Shown: positions 17,484-25,160 of the stretch, in pieces
Numbering within the stretch: position 1 is the stretch's first letter
Layout of the letters: the number at the start of each line of letters is the position of its first letter
From: JAFGXT01 sp963677165
GTDB taxonomy: Bacteria > Verrucomicrobiota > Lentisphaeria > Victivallales > SZUA-371
Length of the DNA: 64,000 bases
Reading direction: 5' to 3'
NCBI GenBank assembly: GCA_963677165.2
Contig: CAXXSX010000002.1
Span: 372,001-436,000 of the forward strand
Position numbers and translations under genes: made by a program
The notes under the pieces: model-generated
The model's database searches: none
Seen by the model: only the letters and a program-made list of their open reading frames with translations
What the model was told of the DNA's origin: nothing

Positions 17484-18572
17484 TTACACTTCTCGCTTCC
17501 TGATAACCGTGATATGTTCATTGACGATCAACCACTGCTTAACGGCCTTACGCCAACATTCACTAATTACCAACTCTTTATCAGTATAATCTACATATTG
17601 ATACATTTCAATAGCAAGAGCTTTAATCTCTTGATACACCTTCGATCTATAACGTTTACTGAAACGTACACCCATGTGCAACATCCATACACCACATGAA
17701 CAATTTCCCTTCAGAGATGCCGGTCGAGGATTATGATTCACGTTATGAACTGCTTGTTTTACCGCGAACGGGAAAGAATCCGGCAATTCAAACTGCTGCG
17801 TTTGGATATCGAGTTCACGTTTGACTTCGCCCTGAGCTCGTTCCATACCACCGTTAAACTGTGGATAATATGCCGGATTATTCAGTGGAATAACACCAAA
17901 TTCCTGCAAAGCATTTATCACTGAAAAATGGTTCAGATTGCTGCCATTGTCACGTTTCATAAGCAATGGTGCTCCATGTTTTTTGAATAACTTTCGCAGG
18001 TTTTCCGCTACAGCTTCACCTTTAATCGGTCTGGTATCAATTAACGGTTCAAACTTGTACCGTGATGCCAGGTCCTGTATCTGATGTACGTAAAACTTGA
18101 TTCCTTTGAACACATATTCGAAGTCATCCATGCTCCAGATCATATGCGGACAGTCCCAGATAATCTGTTCGGCATGCTCCCGACGCCCACGCTTGAGCTC
18201 ATCACGTATTTCATGGATCAGTTCATTGAGCGACTCCCTTGATATTTGACCATGATATATTTCATGTAATTCACCGGTTCCAGCAGTACGTTTCTTTCCA
18301 TGCTTCAGATTACGAATTTCCTCTTGAAGCTGAAATAGATCAATAGTCTGAGCTATTTTGGGACCCCGTTTTTCAACGGGATCCTGAGCAGATTCAATTT
18401 TTCGCTTATAACGCCATAAGGTCTGATATCTTACGCCCATAATAGCAGCAGCTTTATACAGGTAAATATCACAGTCAATCTTAAAGTTAATTGCTTCGTC
18501 GACTAGTAGTCTTATGGCCCGATTTTTTTCCCACCTTGCCTTCGATCTCCCTGATTTTGAGTTCGTAGGCAC
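17484..18572 (-). CDS. DDE (rve) integrase/transposase, second of the element
   Basis: A 362-residue transposase with an N-terminal HTH-like segment (about 35-60) and a retroviral-type integrase core. Catalytic residues appear as Asp149 (WSMD), Asp208 (KRDNG) and Glu244 (GGMERAQGE), with 35 residues between the last two, the canonical DD35E spacing. The start is uncertain: the listed GTG at 18572 overlaps the preceding HTH gene by 86 bases, so the true start may lie further in or depend on coupling. The last codons run into the left terminal repeat. Confidence 0.8.
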   Translation of the reverse strand: MPTNSKSGRSKARWEKNRAIRLLVDEAINFKIDCDIYLYKAAAIMGVRYQTLWRYKRKIESAQDPVEKRGPKIAQTIDLFQLQEEIRNLKHGKKRTAGTGELHEIYHGQISRESLNELIHEIRDELKRGRREHAEQIIWDCPHMIWSMDDFEYVFKGIKFYVHQIQDLASRYKFEPLIDTRPIKGEAVAENLRKLFKKHGAPLLMKRDNGSNLNHFSVINALQEFGVIPLNNPAYYPQFNGGMERAQGEVKRELDIQTQQFELPDSFPFAVKQAVHNVNHNPRPASLKGNCSCGVWMLHMGVRFSKRYRSKVYQEIKALAIEMYQYVDYTDKELVISECWRKAVKQWLIVNEHITVIRKREV

Positions 18573-18888
18573 GTCTGATTAACAACTCTGCTTGACGGGC
18601 TTTGTCGAGTTCCTTTTCCTGAAATTTAATAAAGTCTTTCAGGTTCCGGTTCTCGACGATCTCAGGCGGCACTTCCGGCCGCCCGGGCTCGCCTTCGGTT
18701 AAAGCCTCAAGCATTGCCTGAAAAGCACGCTTCTCCCAGCGATAATAGTTTTTGCGGGAAATGCCCAGCTCAGCGGCGGCAGCGGTAGCCGTGCATTCGT
18801 GGTTTCTTACCTTTAAAATGAGTTCTGCCCGGCATTGGGCGTCGAGGTTGGCTTGGGCTTTCTGGGACTGCTGCTTGCGAGTTGACAT
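18487..18888 (-). CDS. Small helix-turn-helix protein of the transposon
   Basis: A 133-residue basic protein with an HTH near residues 33-55 (TATAAAAELGISRKNYYRWE) and a charged, probably coiled C-terminal part. It has a strong AGGAGGA ribosome site. It resembles the small HTH partners (OrfA-like) of IS3/IS481-type elements and the 112-residue protein encoded just upstream in the same frame. It probably binds transposon ends or assists the integrases. Confidence 0.7.
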   Translation of the reverse strand: MSTRKQQSQKAQANLDAQCRAELILKVRNHECTATAAAAELGISRKNYYRWEKRAFQAMLEALTEGEPGRPEVPPEIVENRNLKDFIKFQEKELDKARQAELLIRRAYELKIREIEGKVGKKSGHKTTSRRSN

Positions 18889-20386
18889 CAGATAAATCCT
18901 CCTCTAGTTCTCCTCCTCCTGCGGAGAAGGTTCCGCCTGCGGCGGGGATTGGGTTTTCTGTTCCTTCAACAACTTCTCCAGACGTTTCGGCAGCGGTGAT
19001 TTCTTCACTTTGCGCGGCTGCCGGTCTAATGCCGAAAGCATTGCCTCCATCGCGATTTCCTGCCAGCGCATGACCTGTGTCCGGGTCACTGACAAGTTCC
19101 GGCAGATCTCGCTGATCGAACAACTTTCCGTCCACACTGATAACACCGCACGACATTTTTCCGAGGCTGAGATATTCCGCCTGGGACGTCGTGGTTTCTT
19201 CTGGTTCTGATTCTGCTGCTCGGGATGAAGATTCGCTTTCATGGTTACTATTCTCCTGATTTAAGTCATATACAAGTTCTTTTCCTTCAATTTGTTCCGG
19301 ATCGTCAACGTGCATCTTTATTTTACCCTTTTCAGCACGGATCGCCACGTTTTGTTCGCCAAGACGTCCCACCATATAAAACGGACGCTGTGGTTTTCCT
19401 CGCAAAGCCAGCTCAAGCGTATTCTCTTCAATTCCTTTCTCAAGGGTGTGCTTTAGTTCGCTCTGAACCTCAAAAAAACGATCGGCCGGACACATTCCTC
19501 CGATACCCTGATGGGGGCGTTTGTAGTTGTAATACTTGATCCACAACGCCAGGCGCTCACGGGCATTTTCGAATGAATCAAACTGTACTCTGAATAGAAA
19601 TTCCTGCTGGATCGTCTTCCAGAAACGCTCGATTTTTCCCAATGTCATCGGGTGGTGCGGACTGCTCTTGATATGTTTGATCCGGTCCTTGTGGAGTTCT
19701 TTTTCGAAGTTGGTTGTACCACGCCAGTTGGTGTACTGACGCCCATTATCAGTCAACATTTCTTTTGGAACGCCATACTCTCCGTAGGCAGTACGATAGA
19801 CCTCCAGCAGATTCGCTGCAGTTTGACTTCGATACAGTCCCATTCCCACGATATATCGTGAATAATCATCAATAAATCCAAGCAAATAAGCATTTTTACC
19901 GGCCAGCCGGAAGGTACAAATGTCAGTCTGCCACATTTGATTGGGAGTAGCTCTTTCAAAGAAGCGCGGCTTTGAAATATTCTTCCTCCGTTTCTTTGGC
20001 GGCAGATCAATCAGTTTCTCTTCATGAAGAGTCTTACGAACTGTTTCGGGGGATGTTTTCAGCAGAAAAAATCGTTTCAGAATGTCGGATATACGCCGTA
20101 CTCCACGCGATTTATCTGCCTTTTTTAGTTCGATGATCTGGGATTTTAACGCAGTGTTAACTGTTTTGTCGGACTTTTTCTTATTTGTAAAGTGATTTTG
20201 AAGACCATCTTCTCCAAATTCATTGTATTGTTTCACCCATTTGCCGATTGTACTTTTGCCACATCCGAATTCTTCGGACAGCATAACGATACTGTAGCCT
20301 TCTTCCAAATAAAGCATTACCAGTTCACGACGAAATTCCGGTGAATAACATCCGACATTTTTCTTCTGTTTTTGTCCTTTTGACAT
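18770..20386 (-). CDS. DDE (rve) integrase/transposase with N-terminal HTH and a 158-residue overlapping tail
   Basis: A 538-residue ORF. Residues 12-65 form an HTH (PEFRRELVMLYLEEG...), residues 145-300 the integrase core with Asp155 (QTDICTF), Asp213 (TDNGRQY) and Glu253 (GKIERFW). The recognisable protein ends near residue 380. Beyond that, the frame stays open for about 158 residues of Ser/Glu/Gly-rich sequence that lies over the 112-residue HTH gene and the start of the 133-residue gene in a different frame. The ATG at 20386 has an AAGGA ribosome site; the frame is open to an earlier ATG at 20410. Confidence 0.8.
   Translation of the reverse strand: MSKGQKQKKNVGCYSPEFRRELVMLYLEEGYSIVMLSEEFGCGKSTIGKWVKQYNEFGEDGLQNHFTNKKKSDKTVNTALKSQIIELKKADKSRGVRRISDILKRFFLLKTSPETVRKTLHEEKLIDLPPKKRRKNISKPRFFERATPNQMWQTDICTFRLAGKNAYLLGFIDDYSRYIVGMGLYRSQTAANLLEVYRTAYGEYGVPKEMLTDNGRQYTNWRGTTNFEKELHKDRIKHIKSSPHHPMTLGKIERFWKTIQQEFLFRVQFDSFENARERLALWIKYYNYKRPHQGIGGMCPADRFFEVQSELKHTLEKGIEENTLELALRGKPQRPFYMVGRLGEQNVAIRAEKGKIKMHVDDPEQIEGKELVYDLNQENSNHESESSSRAAESEPEETTTSQAEYLSLGKMSCGVISVDGKLFDQRDLPELVSDPDTGHALAGNRDGGNAFGIRPAAAQSEEITAAETSGEVVEGTENPIPAAGGTFSAGGGELEEDLSDVNSQAAVPESPSQPRRPMPGRTHFKGKKPRMHGYRCRR
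18904..19242 (-). CDS. Second small HTH protein, nested out of frame in the first integrase ORF
   Basis: A 112-residue basic protein with an HTH near residues 39-62 (CSISEICRNLSVTRTQVMRW) and a Pro/Lys/Glu-rich tail. It has its own ribosome site (CAGGAG) located within the coding sequence of the upstream integrase ORF, and it lies entirely inside that ORF in another frame. The recognisable HTH marks this as a genuine coding frame. The next HTH gene starts 15 bases after its stop. Confidence 0.65.
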   Translation of the reverse strand: MKANLHPEQQNQNQKKPRRPRRNISASEKCRAVLSVWTESCSISEICRNLSVTRTQVMRWQEIAMEAMLSALDRQPRKVKKSPLPKRLEKLLKEQKTQSPPQAEPSPQEEEN

Positions 20387-20457
20387 AACACTTTTCCTTT
20401 TTCTGTACATCCGATTTCACGGATGTATCATTGATGTATAGAAAAGTGTTACCCGAT

Positions 20458-20568
20458 TTAAATTTTCTCACATAACAGAAATTTTGCTGATAGCGCAAAC
20501 ATTGCGGCAAGAATAGCAATGATTGCTATCACAACAAGGAGTTCTATGAGCGTGAAATATTTAGCCAT
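20458..20568 (-). pseudogene. Pseudopilin stub (type IV pilin-like N-terminus only)
   Basis: 36 codons beginning MAKYFTLIELLVVIAIIAIL, the prepilin cleavage/methylation signal of Lentisphaerota-type pseudopilins, then a degenerate tail and a stop 3 bases from the transposon end. A full-length relative is encoded at 27920-28525. The remainder of the gene was lost, most likely in the rearrangement that brought the transposon. Confidence 0.7.
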
Positions 20569-20957
20569 ATTATTCTTTTGGTCTATTCGATGATTTTGTT
20601 TTGTTGTCACTTTTCTCTCTCCGTTATTTTAATTTCAAGAAAAATTCTATTTAGACTGAAAAATTACTAAAGTTTATTCAATTACCGACCGAAAAACTCA
20701 AGAATTTCTATCTGAAACATCATATTTATTAATAAATTATTTCACCTTCCTTTTTAAAATTACAAAATTAAATTTTGGCTCACTATCATTTTCTAAAAGA
20801 ATACAGCTTCTGCTATAAAAATTGTGATCTTACATTTAGAACGCAACAAACATCAGATGTTATGGACGTAAACTTTTCCGGAAAGAATAGTTCGACTTCC
20901 GGCCTTATTAAAAACAGTTCTTTTTTCACCCATTGCTATAAATCTCCATTTATGATT

Positions 20958-20986
20958 TTGACATCACTGGTCGATTATGATATTAT
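20958..20986 (+). promoter_or_regulatory. Strong promoter of the AraC-type regulator
   Basis: Consensus -35 TTGACA (20958-20963), 17-base spacer, -10 TATTAT (20981-20986). It gives a leader of about 60 bases to the ATG at 21052. The remaining sequence 20570-20957 shows no gene I can support. Confidence 0.75.
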
Positions 20987-21051
20987 TTATAATACAGCTA
21001 TATTTTACCGCAGTAATAGTTTTAACAACATACAATAAATAAATAAAACAT

Positions 21052-21903
21052 ATGCTTTTTGAGCACTTAAAATCCGGGTGTGAATATCGCCATATACCTG
21101 AAAGAAAAAGTTCTATGCTTTTTGGAGTTGGTTTTTTTGACAAGAGTAACTGGCAGGAAGATCAGACACATCTGATAACAGATCATTATAGTCTGGTATA
21201 CGTCATAAACGGACATGTCGATTACATTGATGAAGCTGGAGTTGTCTATAAATTAGGAGCGGGAGATTACTTCCAACGCATTCCGGGAGTGGAACACACC
21301 ACAATAATTGATCCACTGAGTAAATATTTCGAGTGTTTCGTCGGACTAAGCTTTAAATGTTATGAAGCTTGTTGTGAATTAGGCATTATTCCTTACCATA
21401 CCCCGACTGGACATATTGGAATATCGCTGGAACTCATCGAGTCTTTTTCCAGTTTAAAAAAGAAGTTTGCCATGGATACTTCCAGTAATAATGCAAAGCT
21501 TGCACTTCAGTGTCAGGAATTAATCCTGAATTTTTTCAATGTATATAAAGGGAATATCCAAAATGATTTTTATTCAAAGATAATTGACGAAGCCTGTTTA
21601 TTGCTGGGAGATAACTTTGACCAGCAAATCGATTTAAAACGATTTGCTCAAAAACATCAATGCAATTATCATTCTTTTCGAAGAAAATTCAAGGAATACA
21701 CAGGAACGTCTCCAATTCAATATCGCAACAAGCGCCGCTTAAATACTGCCATGTCCCTGTTAAAACAGAATAAACTCACTATTTCTGAAATAGCCTGGGA
21801 ATTGGGCTACTCGTCGCCTTTTGGTTTTTCCGCACAATTTAAACAGCATTTTGGAGTTGCACCACGTCATTTTAGAAATGACAAAAAAAATATGACATTT
21901 TAA
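21052..21903 (+). CDS. AraC-family transcriptional regulator
   Basis: A 283-residue regulator. The N-terminal half (about 1-165) is a cupin-like sensor domain (YSLVYVINGHVDYIDEAG, GAGDYFQRIPG). The C-terminal part (about 178-278) has the two AraC helix-turn-helix units (IDLKRFAQKHQCNYHSFRRKFKEYTG and LTISEIAWELGYSSPFGFSAQFKQHFG, given here in part by their key positions). It lies beside sugar-metabolism genes and probably responds to a sugar-related ligand. It is driven by its own strong promoter and converges on the truncated isomerase gene. Confidence 0.88.
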   Translation: MLFEHLKSGCEYRHIPERKSSMLFGVGFFDKSNWQEDQTHLITDHYSLVYVINGHVDYIDEAGVVYKLGAGDYFQRIPGVEHTTIIDPLSKYFECFVGLSFKCYEACCELGIIPYHTPTGHIGISLELIESFSSLKKKFAMDTSSNNAKLALQCQELILNFFNVYKGNIQNDFYSKIIDEACLLLGDNFDQQIDLKRFAQKHQCNYHSFRRKFKEYTGTSPIQYRNKRRLNTAMSLLKQNKLTISEIAWELGYSSPFGFSAQFKQHFGVAPRHFRNDKKNMTF

Positions 21904-22123
21904 AATCAGGTTGGTCCAGCGAATCATTTTGCTGGTGATGAATGTCTCATTAATTATAGGAACTAGTGGCAGTATTCGACTGTATAATTTTGTAATACTA
22001 ACTTGAATCGGTAAATAAATATTCTGTTCCCCTGTCTTCTTCGGCAATGACATTTACCGGCTTGAAACTCCCAATCGCCCTCATACTATCAGTTGAAACG
22101 TATAAAAGAACCCTCTTCTGCTT

Positions 22124-22747
22124 TTAGGAGCCCATAGTAACTCTTGTGATCTTTACCCGATAGTCTTTTAAATGCAGCAGGGGTTGACGACCGGTACAAC
22201 GTTTAATCCAATCAACAGGATTATGTCCGCCGGACTGAATCCAATAGATGTCAATTTCGGCCTTGAGAACCTCGGGGCTTGCTTGATCATATAATTCTTC
22301 AAGCCAAAGTTTACCATTGTATGGAATGAATTCGTGATGATGATTATGATAAGAAAAATCTATACCTGCCTCCGCGAGTTTTTTACTTATAGGAATAAGT
22401 TCTTCAATAAATTTTTCCAGCCAACCGTCTTCAAAATAGTAATCAACCGGCAACATGCCAATTGCGGCATGTTTACAATCCCATAATTTATGTTCTTCTA
22501 TAACCGCGTCAAGGTCATTTTGAAAGCGATCCCAGGGCATGTGAGTTGCGACGCATGGCATATTTTCATCCAGCAGCGCCTGGGCTACTTCCCTGGGAGA
22601 CAAAGGCCCTATGCCTGATATCTGGACATTTTCATAACCAATTTTACGCAGTTTAGATAAAGTTTTTGTAAAATCATCTATGTTCTGGGTGAATTCACGA
22701 ACAGTATAGAGCTGTACTCCGATAGTATATGAGTTAGTATTTTCCAT
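22124..22747 (-). pseudogene. Sugar phosphate isomerase/epimerase, C-terminally truncated
   Basis: A 207-residue protein of the xylose-isomerase-like TIM-barrel (IolE/Hxi-type) family. It is a close paralogue of the 272-residue protein encoded at 30032-30850: the two align from residue 9 to 'HLKD' and 'ITR' with most positions alike, including the HNHHHEF metal/substrate stretch. The copy here then ends abruptly (VTMGS), about 65 residues short. It lacks the last strands and the final acidic residue found in the intact copy (LLVEQDD). It is probably inactive or changed. It lies 7 bases after the GH42-like gene, so it is transcribed with it. Confidence 0.65.
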
Positions 22748-22754
22748 TGTAGTT

Positions 22755-25070
22755 TTAATTCGTATTTTGAGGGAAAAGACGTAAAATTCTTGTTTCCCCT
22801 GCGTGCATTTTCAGTTGCACCTGGTCAGTATTTTCTGCGATTACTTCATTGCTCAACGCATCGTTGATGGAAGTACATACATAAGGCATCGTGATTTTCT
22901 TAAGGTCGGTAGCTTCAGCTACAACTGAAACGAAATGCTTGTTAGCGTATATAATATCATTGTTTCTAAAAGGCCAAAGTCGGTTGCCATCTTCCAGATA
23001 TATATGTACACCTGCTTGCCGGGCAATTGTGCGGAGAATATTAGCGGGTAAAATTTTTGAACCAATATAAACAGAACGCCACGAATCAAATTCTTTTACA
23101 GCGTAAGCGGTTTTGTCATTAGCAACGAAACGCCCTAAAGTCTTAGCTTCATCCTCCTCCACATAGAATAAAGGTGATGCAAGGGTTTCATCCATGACCA
23201 TGTTTTCCCCAGGCATAAAAGAAAAGCCTGCCGTTAGCGGACGTGGAAGCCGACCGTAAAGCGGAAGCTCGGAAATATTTTTTGTTAACGAGTGCTGTGT
23301 GTCGGTTATTCGGAACGTTACAAGGCGGGGCGACAAGTCATAGCCGAATTTGAAGCCGGTCAATTCCTGCATATTTTCCACACTCAAAGCTGGATGCGCC
23401 TCCGGGTTTATCAATCCGTTCGCGTATGCCCAAACGACTGTAGCTCCATTGCGTTTGACTTTATTGTCTATAAACTTACGCTGACTATTTGTCAGGCTAT
23501 GGCAGTTTAGAAAAATATACATTTTATAATCGGGAAGATTGTTAAATTCCAAATCATCATGAAAAATGTGATCGCACGGCGCGCCTATCCGTGAAATCGT
23601 TTGTGAACGGTTCCATGTAACAATGTCGCGCATACTTTCAAAGGGATGACTGAACATTGAGTCCTGATCGTAAACAACTGCAATTTCAGAATTTTTACCT
23701 TTTCCCAACTCGTAAAATTCTTTGGCTATTTTTTGCTGTTTCTTAAATATTGCTGAAATTTCCGGGTGGTCGTAAAATGAATATTCTCCAGTTGCCATCT
23801 CAAACCACCAGCCATAGACATCATCGCAAAGAACTTGAGCAAAATCCCGGTTTAGCACGTCGGCTGTTTCCTGAAGATTGGAACACCCACAGAACTGCAC
23901 CACGTTGTGTGGATCAGCTAAATGTGTCCTGGTATCCGATTCGTTTATCCATAACTTCCCGCGAAGACGCATTGAATCCACTGCCATACGGAAAGTACTA
24001 CCTCCTCCCGGTTGACGATCATAATATTGGCTTGGAGTGGTCAGATAATCGATATACGGCGAGTCGGCCAGAAACAAGGGACCGCAAACGGCGTATGTTT
24101 GAGCGGAGACTCCCATAATGGTTCCCCAGAATGCTCCTGTAAGCACTCTGTTATTTGTACGTTCCTTGACTGCTTTCGCCATTATTTCAATGGTATGCGC
24201 TGTCCCGGCAGTACGAGCTTCATAATAATCGATCAAAAACTGGCTTTTTGCCGGATCAAGGAAATTTCCGAAGTCGCCCTCCGGATCTCTGCGGCCGTTA
24301 TGGGCAATCTCCCCCTCGGTGAATACCTGCTCTCGTGTTGTTGGAATGTGTGGATTTATCAATGATGCATTTGAGTCATTCCAAGCCTTGCGGAGAGCTT
24401 CATCGGTTTCGTATTTCTTTTTTAGCCATTTGCTGTAAAAAATTCTGAAAGCGGGGCTGAAATCTCCGCAAATATCATCATCTGTTCCGCGCAAATAGTT
24501 CCATTCACCGCAACATCCGCCTTCGACGTGATAACCAATGACTCTTTTGCCAAAAGCATTAGATTCAACAAAGTCAATCGCGTTTTTTATATATACAACT
24601 GCATCATTTGCATATTTTTCAGATGCATAACATACCTGTCTTTTGTCTTCAAAACTTCCATATGAATGAAACCTGAACCGATCATGACGACCATCTTCGA
24701 ATAATACCAGCTCGTCCGGGTTTTCATCAAACCATTTTTTAGATGGATGGCATGACAACCGTATCAGAAAAACCGCTTTCGGATTTTCTTTCAGAATAGT
24801 ATCTGCCTGTTGCAAAGTATACTCCCATGACACAAAGCCTTCTTCATCTTCGTTTTGCCACCCTGACTGCATGAATATAACAAACATTTTAAATCCAGCT
24901 TTCGTGAGTTCTTCAGCTCGTGAAGTGCTCAATTCTACCAGTGTCTTCCGGTCGCCACGTAGACAAAAAGCCATTGGGGTGATTGGTTGTCCATCAACGA
25001 ACAGTATACTGGAGTGGTTTACCAGCTTGATCTCCGGTCTGGCAAAACAATCGACAGTTTGGCTTAACAT
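22755..25070 (-). CDS. GH42-like glycoside hydrolase (beta-galactosidase type)
   Basis: A 771-residue enzyme with a TIM-barrel N-terminal half and a glutamine-amidotransferase-like middle part, the plan of GH42 and related families. Candidate catalytic residues are the acid/base Glu183 or Glu189 in HVEGGCCGEW and the nucleophile Glu377 in WINESDTR. No signal peptide is visible, so it probably acts in the cytoplasm on an imported oligosaccharide. It precedes the truncated isomerase gene in one transcription unit. The exact family (GH42 or one of the newer clan-A families) cannot be fixed by eye. Confidence 0.72.
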   Translation of the reverse strand: MLSQTVDCFARPEIKLVNHSSILFVDGQPITPMAFCLRGDRKTLVELSTSRAEELTKAGFKMFVIFMQSGWQNEDEEGFVSWEYTLQQADTILKENPKAVFLIRLSCHPSKKWFDENPDELVLFEDGRHDRFRFHSYGSFEDKRQVCYASEKYANDAVVYIKNAIDFVESNAFGKRVIGYHVEGGCCGEWNYLRGTDDDICGDFSPAFRIFYSKWLKKKYETDEALRKAWNDSNASLINPHIPTTREQVFTEGEIAHNGRRDPEGDFGNFLDPAKSQFLIDYYEARTAGTAHTIEIMAKAVKERTNNRVLTGAFWGTIMGVSAQTYAVCGPLFLADSPYIDYLTTPSQYYDRQPGGGSTFRMAVDSMRLRGKLWINESDTRTHLADPHNVVQFCGCSNLQETADVLNRDFAQVLCDDVYGWWFEMATGEYSFYDHPEISAIFKKQQKIAKEFYELGKGKNSEIAVVYDQDSMFSHPFESMRDIVTWNRSQTISRIGAPCDHIFHDDLEFNNLPDYKMYIFLNCHSLTNSQRKFIDNKVKRNGATVVWAYANGLINPEAHPALSVENMQELTGFKFGYDLSPRLVTFRITDTQHSLTKNISELPLYGRLPRPLTAGFSFMPGENMVMDETLASPLFYVEEDEAKTLGRFVANDKTAYAVKEFDSWRSVYIGSKILPANILRTIARQAGVHIYLEDGNRLWPFRNNDIIYANKHFVSVVAEATDLKKITMPYVCTSINDALSNEVIAENTDQVQLKMHAGETRILRLFPQNTN

Positions 25071-25160
25071 AAAAGAATCCTTTTTTACTATGCAAACGCA
25101 TTTTTTTCTATCAATACGGATTATACCTGTACAAAAGAAACAAGTCCAGCCATAAAATAA

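Larger units (their letters stand above)
17480..20455 (-). mobile_element. Transposon with two DDE integrases and two HTH genes
   Basis: The element is bounded by imperfect terminal inverted repeats: left CGGGTTACACTTCTCG from 17480, right (minus strand) CGGGTAACACTTTTCT from 20455. Four genes read leftward: a DDE integrase with an N-terminal HTH, two small HTH proteins, and a second, unrelated DDE integrase whose stop codon lies inside the left repeat. No clear target duplication is visible (flanks TAAAAAAC and ATTTAAAT). The flanks are a truncated gene on the left and a pseudopilin stub on the right. The four-gene, two-transposase plan is unlike simple IS elements. Confidence 0.75.

Noticed and set aside
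17480..17491. Link between the transposon end GGGTTACACTT and the prophage GGTTACA array
   Set aside because: Only seven bases are shared and the contexts differ; most likely coincidence.
20775..21038. 87-residue ORF upstream of the AraC gene
   Set aside because: No ribosome site, odd composition, and the consensus AraC promoter (20958-20986) lies inside it.
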